64,000 nt of DNA. It comes from JAGWBG01 sp034421095. Lineage in GTDB: Bacteria > Chloroflexota > Dehalococcoidia > Lucifugimonadales > JAGWBF01. The notes beneath the pieces were generated by a model that was not told the DNA's origin, made no database searches, and saw nothing but the letters and a program-made list of their open reading frames with translations. Positions 18,883 to 27,332 of this stretch are shown here, piece after piece. Numbering within the stretch: the stretch's first letter is position 1; each line of letters begins with the position of its first letter. The DNA is taken from assembly GCA_034421095.1 (NCBI GenBank), contig DAOUKR010000018.1, positions 1 through 64,000 on the forward strand, written 5' to 3'. Both the position numbers and the translations under genes were made by a program.

Positions 18883-20924
18883 ATTTGCGACCTCTCGTCC
18901 GTTGTTGAGTCCGTGGCAAGCACTGTCGTAGCTGACACGGTACGTTCGGCAAAGCGTTGAAGCTCTTCAACGAAATCTCTATTGAGACCGGCTACATCGA
19001 CCAGCATTTGGTCTATGCCACGTCTAGCCTCAATGTGATCAATGGGGTTGTACGCAAGAGACACCCGACCGCGATTCAGGCTAATCGTTGGACGGGTGCT
19101 TATCGCAGACCACAAGGTTGAGCCAGACTCCGATAGGAAGTCCCTGTGGTGGTCAGCCAAAACATCGTTGCCGAAAGGAAAGTCGAGTATGAAGCGTTTC
19201 AGCACGTGGAAACCATCCCCGTGAGTGTGCCACCACCAATATGCGAGATGACTTGACAGGATTCCATATACGGCGAATGCCATTTCCGGCGTGGCACAGT
19301 GGATCGCGTGCAGGGGGTTTTTTGAAAGTGGAGCTTTCCCCGCCAGTACCGACTCTGGCGGGCGAAGGAACACGTTCAGGAAGTTGTAAGCCGTGTTTCC
19401 CACGAGAACGACGTTGTTACCGGTAGTAAGTGCTTCGGCAAGGCTCATGCGACTCACGCTGTGTACGGACTGTCCTAGTCGTTCCCAGCGTGCACCTAGG
19501 GTTTCCGTCGCCGTTGCCTGTTGGCTACCCTCCACCTTGGGTATACCTGATTGGATGTCGTAGCTAATCGGAGTAAAGCCGATGCTGTCGAACATTGCAG
19601 CTCGGCTATCGCCTCGCCACCTCCGTAGACGGCCGCTGGCCAGGACTGAATCGGTAGATGACGCATCTCGACTCCAGAACAGGATGGCATTTCGGGTCTT
19701 CACGTCCTCCCCGAATAGCGCCTGGGGCTCTCTGTCGAAGAACGCGAATTGCCACTTGCCCGGCGTTTCTTGGATCAACTGCCGGGCGGCCGCAAACTGC
19801 GGCCCTACGTTGGAAGCTATGGACAGCGGCAAGACAAGCGAGCCGGCACACTGCTTGCGGTTGCCCAAGCGCAGCATCTGTTCAAGGAAGGCGACATATA
19901 CCTCAGCCGTGGGAAGCGGTTTGACCTGCAGTGTCCTGAATGGCTGTACAAGGTCTCCAAAGTGCGGGGGATTGCCTAGGTCGGCATAGGGCGGATTCCC
20001 GACGATAACGGTTGGCTCGTCCTTCATGGTGGAGAACAGCTTCGACAAGGAAACTCGCCTTGAGTGGTACTCACCGCTTCCATTGAGGGAGACCGGATCA
20101 AGGAGAAGCGTATCCATGCGCCCTAAGTTAAGTCTTAGTCGAGACCACTGCTCAACCGGAGGAGTGCTCAGGTCCGGACCGCGCACTAGGATTTCGGCAA
20201 GCAAGACGAACGCTGAGGCATCGAGGGGCCAAGCGGCGATGTCTGTACCGAAAAGGCACCTGAGCGCCAGGAGGGATAGGTCTTCGTCGCAGTGCCGACG
20301 GCCCAGTTCCCTGAGTGCTGCCCTCAGGAAAACGCCGGTTCCGCATGCAGGGTCGTAGACGGTTGGAAGGCCATCACCCTTAAGGGAGTCCAGGCAGCCC
20401 GTTACCATATAAGTGGCAACGTCATCCGGCGTATAGAACACTCCCTCGGCACGTTTTCGTACTCTGGCGGCCCGTGTCGTAGGGTCACGCATTACACTCA
20501 GCCTGCTCCCTGGACCGTGGGGATCGAGAATATAGGGCAGGAACTCGAGGCAGACCTCAGCATCCAGACCAGAAGGAAGGACTTCCTCTACCTCACGGAC
20601 GTCCGTGGCTGACAGCCATTCCACCAATCCGCCTGCCTTGTCGTTCCCTAGGAACCAACTTGCTGCTTCGGGCAACGTGGCTTTGGAGTGGTGGCCGCCG
20701 GCCACGACTCCAGTCAGCCACATAGCCACCAGATTCCAGGCAACCACTACCGGATCGGAATTTGAGGGTGATGATCCACGTTGGTCCCAAGCGGACGACC
20801 TGAATGCCTCGCTAAACCTCCGCAGGTTCCCCTGATTCAGCTTGGGAGCCAGGCGCTTTACGGCTTGGCGGATCGCCTGACCGGCTTCTTGCACAGCCGT
20901 TGTTGATACTTGCGTCATACGCAC
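18879..20924 (-). CDS. N6-adenine DNA methyltransferase (type IIG/BREX-like size)
   Basis: 681 residues. After a helical N-terminal region (about 1-150), a KRAEGVFYTPDDVATYMV segment leads into the SAM motif VYDPACGTGVFLRAALREL and then the catalytic VGNPPYADLG, the classic pattern of N6-adenine methyltransferases. The C-terminal third resembles target-recognition regions of Eco57I-like enzymes (YGILSSHLAYWWWHTHGDGF). It is the first gene of the minus-strand cassette and overlaps the second methyltransferase by 4 bp. The nuclease partner could be the PLD protein, the DUF262/DUF1524 protein, or both. Promoter elements should lie in 20925-21000. Confidence 0.85.
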   Translation of the reverse strand: MRMTQVSTTAVQEAGQAIRQAVKRLAPKLNQGNLRRFSEAFRSSAWDQRGSSPSNSDPVVVAWNLVAMWLTGVVAGGHHSKATLPEAASWFLGNDKAGGLVEWLSATDVREVEEVLPSGLDAEVCLEFLPYILDPHGPGSRLSVMRDPTTRAARVRKRAEGVFYTPDDVATYMVTGCLDSLKGDGLPTVYDPACGTGVFLRAALRELGRRHCDEDLSLLALRCLFGTDIAAWPLDASAFVLLAEILVRGPDLSTPPVEQWSRLRLNLGRMDTLLLDPVSLNGSGEYHSRRVSLSKLFSTMKDEPTVIVGNPPYADLGNPPHFGDLVQPFRTLQVKPLPTAEVYVAFLEQMLRLGNRKQCAGSLVLPLSIASNVGPQFAAARQLIQETPGKWQFAFFDREPQALFGEDVKTRNAILFWSRDASSTDSVLASGRLRRWRGDSRAAMFDSIGFTPISYDIQSGIPKVEGSQQATATETLGARWERLGQSVHSVSRMSLAEALTTGNNVVLVGNTAYNFLNVFLRPPESVLAGKAPLSKNPLHAIHCATPEMAFAVYGILSSHLAYWWWHTHGDGFHVLKRFILDFPFGNDVLADHHRDFLSESGSTLWSAISTRPTISLNRGRVSLAYNPIDHIEARRGIDQMLVDVAGLNRDFVEELQRFAERTVSATTVLATDSTTDERSQI

Positions 20925-21029
20925 TTCTCATTCAAGCGGTGATGGATAATTCGCTTCATAGTGCTCCAGCAGTCTGGCCCTGGTAGAAGGCCTCCTTGTC
21001 GACCATTCACTCTCTTGCCGATTCTGACC

Positions 21030-21065
21030 TGGTATAATTGTGGTACTACCGCATTATCATACCAC
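21030..21065 (+). promoter_or_regulatory. Extended -10 promoter and inverted repeat before the HEPN gene
   Basis: TGG-TATAAT at 21030-21038 is an extended -10 element; no good -35 is seen. Immediately downstream GTGGTA (21040-21045) and TACCAC (21060-21065) form an inverted repeat that would cover the start site, a candidate operator. The plus-strand gene starts at 21132; the divergent methyltransferase starts at 20924. Confidence 0.45.
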
Positions 21066-21131
21066 GAGACCACGGCGGTTGATATACCGAGGCCGCCACT
21101 GCGACTCAGGCAAAGGAGAGCAGGTCCTGAG

Positions 21132-22316
21132 ATGAGTACACAGCCTTTCGTAATCGGGTCAAAACAACCCCTGATGAAGGGGTTCGTACTCACCTACGCA
21201 GTCTCTGGTCAAGAACTGGGAACTACTGAAACGGTCCAAGCAGTTGTACGTCTTCCCTATTGCCTTTATGTTCCCAGCACCCGTTACGTTTTCCATTCTC
21301 AGGTCGATGGTGAACTAGTCGGTGTGGTCCCACAAAAGGTGTGGACCAAGAGATCTGAAGGTTCAACCATCGAAGAATCCGAACTTGTGGTACCCGAGGA
21401 ACCAGTATACCTGGACAACTCTCAGGTCATTACTGAGTGGATAGGTCAGCCGAAGCCGATGACGGAAGAACTACAGGCCCTCAATATGGAGTTTGAGAGA
21501 GACCCCAACGGCTACTTTCGGTACACACGCCTGACTGTTGAATTTGATTGGCGGGTCCCCAGCGGATATGACCCATCCAAGGAAGGGAATCATGGTAAGG
21601 CTCAAGACGGTGAGCATCATGTCGTATCCGAGATCTCGACGATGGCCCTCGCCTTCGTAAATCACTTCGTCGATGTGTACCGGATTGTTACCGACGATGT
21701 ATATCTAGAGCGGATACCTGTGTTGTTTGTCGAGGACATCCGCATAGGCATCCATGATGATTGCAGCATACGAAAGCACGAGAAGCAGCCGGATCGCCCA
21801 TTCACTTACAAATACGGCTATCATCCGATTAGGTTCGGGATGCATGGCATCAGACCAGCCATGGTGAGTAAGCCGAGAGAAGTAGTCGAGTCCTTCCGGT
21901 CATTGCTGGAAAGCGGCTTCCAACCATCGGTTGACGAACTCCTTCGGCAAAGCGCTATGGCCGCGTTGGAACGGCACGATTCAAAGCTAGCTGTGATTGA
22001 GAGCTTCATATCGTTAGAAATGTACGTCGAGCGGTTCTACTACGACAGGCTGTCCGAAACCATGACATCAGCCGAAATTGAATACCTACTTGGCAATAGA
22101 GATAACTGGAAACTCACTGTGCGACTCAAGGAGTTGTTGCGAGAACATTGCGGAAAGGCAATTCCAGACATAGACAATAGCTTATGGTCAGAGTGGATCA
22201 TGAGCCAACAACAACGCCACGCAATAGTTCATCGCAATATAGTCCCTTCTGAGGATGATGCGCAGTGCATTCTTAAGTTGAATGAATCTGTCAAGCGGGC
22301 AATGGAAGCACTCTAA
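21132..22316 (+). CDS. Unknown protein with C-terminal HEPN-type RxxxxH motif
   Basis: 394 residues from the ATG at 21132, chosen over a longer frame because AAGGAG lies upstream and the extra N-terminus looks non-coding. I do not recognise the N-terminal two thirds, which is rich in beta-type segments (VQAVVRLPYCLYVPSTRYVF, LTVEFDWRVPSGYD). The C-terminal 100 residues are helical (AVIESFISLEMYVERFYYDR) and end with QQQRHAIVHRN, which contains the Arg-x4-His signature of HEPN ribonucleases and resembles ApeA-like domains. It faces away from the methyltransferase cassette from a shared intergenic region. An abortive-infection or toxin role is inference from the motif and the setting. Confidence 0.6.
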   Translation: MSTQPFVIGSKQPLMKGFVLTYAVSGQELGTTETVQAVVRLPYCLYVPSTRYVFHSQVDGELVGVVPQKVWTKRSEGSTIEESELVVPEEPVYLDNSQVITEWIGQPKPMTEELQALNMEFERDPNGYFRYTRLTVEFDWRVPSGYDPSKEGNHGKAQDGEHHVVSEISTMALAFVNHFVDVYRIVTDDVYLERIPVLFVEDIRIGIHDDCSIRKHEKQPDRPFTYKYGYHPIRFGMHGIRPAMVSKPREVVESFRSLLESGFQPSVDELLRQSAMAALERHDSKLAVIESFISLEMYVERFYYDRLSETMTSAEIEYLLGNRDNWKLTVRLKELLREHCGKAIPDIDNSLWSEWIMSQQQRHAIVHRNIVPSEDDAQCILKLNESVKRAMEAL

Positions 22317-22539
22317 GGAACACTCAAGTGTCTGGGAGACGTACTGCCTGTGTTCAAGTTCAGCCCACACCAAGAGCATCGGGGCGGGCATCGAGTATCG
22401 AGGGAGAGACACTGGGGTCGGATGAGTCGCCCACATGGTTTTTGTCCAAATCACTTGAGCCAACCCAGCACTCTCAGAGCGCATCATTGTTTCTTGAGGC
22501 CGCAGGTGACTACGTGACTCAGAAGCAGGAGGTGCAGCC

Positions 22540-22713
22540 GTGAACAGCAAAGATGAACAGGACAATCATGCCAATCAGATGAATCCAAACAACGATGCCT
22601 ACTGGCAATCCCGGGGGTACAATGAACGGCCCGACGACTGGGAGGACCGGTTGGCTAACGAGGAGGGACAACAGGTTCAGAAGCGCCCTAGCGACGCTTC
22701 CAGGCCAAGGTAA
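22540..22713 (+). CDS. Small hydrophilic protein, 57 residues, unknown function
   Basis: A GTG start at 22540 with AGGAGG at 22527-22532, 7 bp upstream, opens a 57-residue frame: MNSKDEQDNHANQMNPNNDA, then YWQSRGYNERPDDWEDRL and a basic end. The pattern NPNNDAYWxSRGYxxRPDDW looks like a conserved small-protein family that I have seen in diverse bacteria without known function. The strong ribosome site, codon pattern and family-like core support a real gene. It lies between the HEPN-motif gene and the HTH-TPR gene on the same strand. Confidence 0.6.
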   Translation: MNSKDEQDNHANQMNPNNDAYWQSRGYNERPDDWEDRLANEEGQQVQKRPSDASRPR

Positions 22714-22772
22714 CAACCCTATAGGAAGGGAGTCTGGATTGCGCGGCTTCATCTGGACTCCCTTCAAACGTA

Positions 22773-24488
22773 ATGACTATGGACGATTATAGTCTAGTTG
22801 ACACTTCTCCCATGGACGGCCTCTACAGTGGCCGTGTCCTGCGCGCGGTGGTCCAAGCCCTCGACATCGAGGACGAAGTGCTGGATGACCGGACGGCCCG
22901 GCGTTTCTACGCTGGTGAACCTGTGAACGAGTACAACCGAAACCGGATATTTGATGCCTTCGGGCAGGCGCTGATCACCCGTGGCTTGGCACCAGAGACC
23001 TTGGACGATCTGCCCGAAGACCTCCACATGGCGGCGGCAGTGGGAATGTCGGTAATGATGGCCTGCGGGCAATGGGATCGCCTGATGGCCCACGTACAGG
23101 GCCGTTCTGGAAAGATCACAGACGTAGGAGAGGCCGGGACACAGTGTCTCCGGTTAGTCATCGTAGACCTAGCCCTGCGCCTTTTCGCACTGGCTCACTT
23201 GAACCTGGCCAGCTTGCCAGAGGTTGAGCCACCGACATGGGTGTTAGAGAACGGTATCGGCAAGATACTCCGTCAGCACCTCCGCCAGGCCGGGTTGACC
23301 CGGGACCAATTGGCAGCCCGATTGGGGGTGTGGCCCACATCCGTGGACAACTGGCTTGACGGAAGAAACCGACCCAGTGCCGGTAATGTCACCGCCTTGG
23401 CTGAGGAACTGGCGTCAGCGGGGGTCGGACGTAGTGCCGGGGAACTCCAGAGAAAGTTGAACCGTCAGTTCTCCCTAGCCGGCCTTGCGGAGTTGCTGAC
23501 TGCCGGCATTGGTCGGGAACGGGTGATTGAGTTCGCAGCCAAGTTGGCCCACTATACTAGGGTATTGTCGGCGTCGCAGGACGTCCCCCGCCTCCTTGGA
23601 GACAACTCCAAGGGAGCTATACGGAACTTGCTCATTCTGGGCTGCGCTGGAGGTTCCGCGCCAAGTCTTCTGTCGTTGCTGGCAAACCGGGAACTCGACC
23701 CAGACTGGCGTCGGGACATACTGGCTGCCGCCGGTCCTTGGGAGCTCGCTTTCGAGCGCGTATCCATGATGCACACAGGGCACAGATCGGCTGCAGGTCT
23801 TGCCCAAGACATCTCGGACGTGCCCGGAGGCACCACGGAATCTGACCAATACACCCACGAGGCTCTGAGGCGGGAGGCCTCAGCTCTTGTGGACTTCACC
23901 TTGGATTCTCCGCCTATCGGGAATGGTCTGGAGCTTCATCTTGCGAAGCTGAAGGGTAGCATCGATCTGAGACGAAGCCTCGTAGGGCGCTTTCCCCAGA
24001 GTCCGCTCGCACACTACCAACTGGGGTCCCTCCTGGGAATATTTGGGGGAAATCTTGCGGACAGGAACCTGATCGACGAAGGGATCTTGGAATGCAAGAT
24101 CGCTGCTGGTCTACTGCCCAACTGGGACGCTCCAGCCGTCGAACCAGGAATTATCCTGGCGAATATCGGCGATGGTCATGCCGCGCTGCGGGAACTTGAT
24201 CAAGCTGAGAGTAGCCTGCCGCGACCGACGCCCCATCTACGGTTCGTAAAGGGATACGTCCTCACGACACTGGAGCGGTACTCGGAGGCACTGGAGAATC
24301 TGAAGGCCGTGATCGAAGAAAGGCCGGACTATGCATCAGCTTATGACATCGCCGCCCACTGCGCTTTCATGTCTGGGGACAGGACCAACGGGCTACGTTA
24401 TGCCAAGGTGGCCCGATTACTAGGTATCCCCGCCGAATACAACGCGTGGAAGGATGGTCTTTATTCATCCCGCCCTAAGAGGGAGTGA
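22773..24488 (+). CDS. Protein with internal XRE-type HTH and C-terminal TPR region
   Basis: 571 residues. The first 150 are helical and unrecognised. Near residues 168-215 is a Cro/XRE-type HTH (ILRQHLRQAGLTRDQLAARL, GVWPTSVDNWLDGRNRPSAG). The C-terminal 200 residues contain tetratricopeptide-like helices (SPLAHYQLGSLLGIFGG, then FVKGYVLTTLERYSEALENL and SAYDIAAHCAFMSGDRTNGL). This resembles regulators that sense a partner protein or peptide through TPRs and switch transcription. It stands just upstream of the ATP-grasp operon on the same strand, 310 bp away, so it is a candidate regulator of that operon. No direct evidence for a target. Confidence 0.6.
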   Translation: MTMDDYSLVDTSPMDGLYSGRVLRAVVQALDIEDEVLDDRTARRFYAGEPVNEYNRNRIFDAFGQALITRGLAPETLDDLPEDLHMAAAVGMSVMMACGQWDRLMAHVQGRSGKITDVGEAGTQCLRLVIVDLALRLFALAHLNLASLPEVEPPTWVLENGIGKILRQHLRQAGLTRDQLAARLGVWPTSVDNWLDGRNRPSAGNVTALAEELASAGVGRSAGELQRKLNRQFSLAGLAELLTAGIGRERVIEFAAKLAHYTRVLSASQDVPRLLGDNSKGAIRNLLILGCAGGSAPSLLSLLANRELDPDWRRDILAAAGPWELAFERVSMMHTGHRSAAGLAQDISDVPGGTTESDQYTHEALRREASALVDFTLDSPPIGNGLELHLAKLKGSIDLRRSLVGRFPQSPLAHYQLGSLLGIFGGNLADRNLIDEGILECKIAAGLLPNWDAPAVEPGIILANIGDGHAALRELDQAESSLPRPTPHLRFVKGYVLTTLERYSEALENLKAVIEERPDYASAYDIAAHCAFMSGDRTNGLRYAKVARLLGIPAEYNAWKDGLYSSRPKRE

Positions 24489-24798
24489 GAATCCCATACT
24501 GGAGCCCAGCTGCCGATTCCAGAGTTTTTGACACTGGCAATCCGCTGCATGTGCGGGTCTACTAAAGCGGGAGAGGCGGCGGCACTGGGGTAAGCAAGAC
24601 AGGTGGCGCTGGTGATGCAATTCAATCGAACGCGGAACCTGACCAAGAACCAATCCCAGCCCTTGGACTCGTCAACTGATGTAGTTTGTTCTTGCCAGAC
24701 TCGGCTATAATCCTGAAGAGGCCGGTTTGCTTTCCCTGCACGAGGGTTGAATTGGTTTCAGCGGTCCCGATTTTGGCAACATACAATAGGAGTAGAAT
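24489..24798. promoter_or_regulatory. Intergenic region with probable promoter of the ATP-grasp operon
   Basis: A consensus TATAAT sits at 24706-24711 with only a weak -35 (AGTTTG, 24683-24688, 17-bp spacing). From here to the GTG start at 24799 is 88 bp, and AGGAG at 24788-24792 is the ribosome site. No gene seen in the rest of the region. Confidence 0.4.
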
Positions 24799-25032
24799 GT
24801 GAATAAGCCAACCAGCAACAACACGTCCCCCGAACATTTGCTATTAGCCATGGCGAAGACTTATCCGGTATTTGGTGGAGATCTAGCCCCAGAAGGATGT
24901 CAGTATGACCTGTACCAAGGGGCATGGCTTCTGGAAGGTCTTGGGTCGCTGTTCGTGGAGTCCCCTAATCGGCCTCAACCGAGGACAAAGAAGTTTGATA
25001 TTGAAACAGGCGAGGATCAAAAAGGGGAGTGA
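24799..25032 (+). CDS. Candidate precursor peptide of the ATP-grasp (graspetide-like) operon
   Basis: 77 residues, GTG start with AGGAG 6 bp upstream. The middle reads HLLLAMAKTYPVFGGDLAPE and GAWLLEGLGSLFVESPNRPQ; the end is RTKKFDIETGEDQKGE, rich in Thr, Lys, Asp and Glu. Graspetides are made when an ATP-grasp enzyme joins Asp/Glu side chains to Thr/Ser/Lys side chains in the C-terminal core of a small precursor. The size, position and tail fit such a precursor, and the FDxET stretch loosely resembles the DPET-like segment of TgmA-type precursors. It lacks the repeated core of known microviridins, so the assignment is tentative. It overlaps the maturase by 4 bp (GTGA). Confidence 0.5.
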   Translation: MNKPTSNNTSPEHLLLAMAKTYPVFGGDLAPEGCQYDLYQGAWLLEGLGSLFVESPNRPQPRTKKFDIETGEDQKGE

Positions 25033-26024
25033 GGAACTCCCGGGAAGATAACCTTGTGTTTCAGGACTGTATCAACCCCCAAGTTTTGCTCCTCGCGAGC
25101 AGATTCGATCTCTCCTGCGACTACGTCGTAGCCCAACTGCGGCGGCGAGGCACACAGTATTTCCGCCTGAATTCTGAAGATTTCGACCAATTTGCCATAG
25201 TCGCAGTTCCGAGCGAGCCTGGAGTCTATCTTGAAGCCCAGGGCACGACAATCCGGCTCAGCCCAGAGACCCTAAAGGCCGTTTTGTTCCGGAGAGCAGT
25301 GTACCCTCGAGAACCGTTTGCTGATAAGGATTCAGTCCACGAACAGTTGAGCAGATCGCAACGCTCTGCCTTCATGCGTAGCTTTATGATGTTTGACTCG
25401 TGTAAATGGATCAACCATCCAGCCGCAACATACAACGCTGAACACAAAGCTGTGCAGCTTTCGTTAGCCCACAAATTGGGGTTCAACGTTCCCCGCACTG
25501 TGATTACTAACAACTCCAATGGCATCCGGCAAGTGGCAGAGGATGATCTGACAATTGCAGTGAAGGGGCTTGAAACTGTGCTGGTGTGGCAAGGTGGTTT
25601 CGAGACGTTTGGTTATACTTCTTTGGTTGACACGGCACTTGCGGAGCAATCGCATCTCTCCTCCGCGCCTGTTATTGCTCAAGAAGCGCTAGAGAATAAA
25701 CTAGACCTCAGAGTGACGGTCGTAGGTGATCAAGTTTTCTCTGCTTCAGTGACACTAGATGGCAACCCGATTCGAGGCGATTGGCGACTGGAGAAAACCG
25801 GTGCTGAGTTCACGCCCTTTGATCTTCCGCTTACTATTTCAGAAAAATGTGTTCGATTTACCAGATCTCTTGGTTTAGAGTTTGGGGCGTTGGATCTTGC
25901 ACTTCAGCAAGATAGGTACTTCTTCCTTGAAATAAACCCAACAGGGGAATGGGGGTGGCTGGTAGACCAAGCTGATTTGCCAATAGACAAAGCGATCGCT
26001 GACTCTCTGCTGGACTGGCAATGA
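25029..26024 (+). CDS. MvdD/TgmB-like ATP-grasp peptide maturase
   Basis: 331 residues. ATP-grasp enzymes of this group form macrocyclic esters or amides in ribosomal peptides. Family features: an N-terminal pre-grasp domain with FRLNSEDFDQFAIVAV, the segment KWINHPAATYNAEHKAVQLS leading into GFNVPRTVITNNSNGIRQV, the ATP-binding QEALENKLDLRVTVVG, and the Mg-binding LEFGALDLALQQDRYFFLEI with NPTGEWGWL at the end. These match MvdC/MvdD and related maturases far better than D-Ala-D-Ala ligases. The GTG start overlaps the stop of the small gene before it, and the stop overlaps the next gene (ATGA), so expression of the four genes should be tightly coupled. Base composition here is clearly more AT-rich than in the flanking housekeeping genes, suggesting transfer. 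Confidence 0.85.
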   Translation: MRNSREDNLVFQDCINPQVLLLASRFDLSCDYVVAQLRRRGTQYFRLNSEDFDQFAIVAVPSEPGVYLEAQGTTIRLSPETLKAVLFRRAVYPREPFADKDSVHEQLSRSQRSAFMRSFMMFDSCKWINHPAATYNAEHKAVQLSLAHKLGFNVPRTVITNNSNGIRQVAEDDLTIAVKGLETVLVWQGGFETFGYTSLVDTALAEQSHLSSAPVIAQEALENKLDLRVTVVGDQVFSASVTLDGNPIRGDWRLEKTGAEFTPFDLPLTISEKCVRFTRSLGLEFGALDLALQQDRYFFLEINPTGEWGWLVDQADLPIDKAIADSLLDWQ

Positions 26025-26641
26025 AAATGGTAATCCTTCGTGTTTTGCACGGAATGACGGGAAGCGTGTTTGAGCTCCTAAGAGCGAATCGTATAGTAAG
26101 CGGCAAAATAGTCTGCCTTGAGAAAATAGATCCAGTAGCAACTTACGGAAATGATGGGCGTTCGCAACTTTCCGAAGACATATTGATGCGGCACCTTGAA
26201 CAAGAACTTAGCCGACGAACAGTAGTTGAAGAAAAGGCGAAAACGAATGTCCTCGGTATCACCTTGGCATTTAGCGCGATGTTTGCTGGAGCTGCTTTAA
26301 TTTCGTCTAGGTCGGCCGTGTGCGATTTCGGAATAGACTGGCTGGCTTGGGTGCTTCTAGCGTTGTTACTCATCGGGGTGTTGTTTCTCTTGGCCGGTGG
26401 CGCCTTAGCACTTAGTGCCCTTCGTATTGCCAAGAATCATACTTGGACACTAGAGGACGAGGTCGAAAACATCACTGATGAGACCAGGGCCGTAAGACTC
26501 CTTTGGTACCTAGAATTAAACCAGGAGGGCACCCGCCTCAAGACCAATCAGGTTGACGCCAGCTATAGTTGCATACGGAACGGAGTGATCGCACTAGCAA
26601 TTGCAGCATTGTTCTTTGCTTCTTACGGGCTCCAGCTATGA
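26021..26641 (+). CDS. Three-helix membrane protein of the ATP-grasp operon
   Basis: 206 residues. A soluble N-terminal part of about 80 residues (MKMVILRVLHGMTGSVFELL, then a helix EDILMRHLEQELSRRTVVEE) is followed by hydrophobic segments VLGITLAFSAMFAGAALIS and WVLLALLLIGVLFLLAGGAL, a charged 60-residue loop, and a last hydrophobic helix VIALAIAALFFASYGL at the C-terminus. I do not recognise a family. In peptide operons such a protein could export the product, give immunity, or be the membrane target or effector. It overlaps both neighbours by 4 bp. Confidence 0.65.
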   Translation: MKMVILRVLHGMTGSVFELLRANRIVSGKIVCLEKIDPVATYGNDGRSQLSEDILMRHLEQELSRRTVVEEKAKTNVLGITLAFSAMFAGAALISSRSAVCDFGIDWLAWVLLALLLIGVLFLLAGGALALSALRIAKNHTWTLEDEVENITDETRAVRLLWYLELNQEGTRLKTNQVDASYSCIRNGVIALAIAALFFASYGLQL

Positions 26642-26907
26642 GTCTACATTCGGACTATGAACGTCAATCGCAATTGGGACGTGGAGTGGCAGACTTTGGT
26701 GAGTTGGCAAGGTCCAGCCACAACTCGAAGATGGTTCTGCCTACCGTCAACTTAGGCCCACCTAAGAAGATTCGAACCTGTCTTCAGGACGGTCGGCAGG
26801 TACGTTCCTTAGCTTACCAAGTCAGCATGGATGGTGGGAAGGTAGTATCCTCCGCAGCCCATTGGCACCTATTTGACCCCAATGGCGTCCAAATCGGTCA
26901 CCCCTAG
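26638..26907 (+). CDS. Small unknown protein, last gene of the ATP-grasp operon
   Basis: 89 residues from the ATG at 26638, which overlaps the stop of the membrane protein gene (ATGA). The frame is also open upstream, but the 4-bp overlap repeats the pattern of the rest of the operon and fixes the start. Sequence features: MSLHSDYERQSQLGRGVADF, then TVNLGPPKKIRTCLQDGRQV, and a C-terminal beta-rich part (VVSSAAHWHLFDPNGVQIGH). No family recognised. It could be a leader-binding partner, an immunity protein or a second substrate. Confidence 0.55.
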   Translation: MSLHSDYERQSQLGRGVADFGELARSSHNSKMVLPTVNLGPPKKIRTCLQDGRQVRSLAYQVSMDGGKVVSSAAHWHLFDPNGVQIGHP

Positions 26908-27247
26908 TACTGCAGTTTCTAGTTGCGGTTGATTTCTTATCTGGGCTTCAATGTTCGGTCCCGGGGCAGCATTGTATAGCATGGAGAAGCTCGATGGCGA
27001 CATCGCTGTTATAGTCGACGAATAAGTGTCAAAAGCCCAGTCAGACAGCTTGGTCAAAGTCCTAGATTGCTTGGTTGTGCTTGCCAAGCCCAAGGCAGGA
27101 TACTCCGTTCTGGTAGAATAATCCCCAGCATCTCTAAGTCAAGCTTGATGGCTCTCCTGGAGTCCCGGGCCGCAGTATCACGCCTAACCGGGTCAGCCAG
27201 TGCGGTGAGATGGTGGTGGAGGTAGGACAATGGGTAGGCCCGTCGTC
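26869..27247 (-). pseudogene. Possible decayed minus-strand reading frames
   Basis: Two adjacent minus-strand frames show protein-like sequence without a good start. Upstream, LTALADPVRRDTAARDSRRA and then IKLDLEMLG; downstream, in another frame, EYPALGLASTTKQSRTLTKL and AAPGPNIEAQIRNQPQLETA to a stop at 26869. A frameshift would join them. No family recognised, and the region may be non-coding. The 600-bp gap from 26908 to 27514 otherwise holds only repeat-like sequence. Confidence 0.25.
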
Positions 27248-27332
27248 ATGACCTTCTACTGGCTTCTGCGCAAAGACGCCCCGGAAGCATCGTCGTCTAT
27301 TCTGAGTTCTCCAAGTTCACGGCCCAAAAGTA

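Noticed and set aside
24461..24653. Short minus-strand frames before the ATP-grasp operon
   Set aside because: No start with ribosome site and no conserved features; treated as non-coding.
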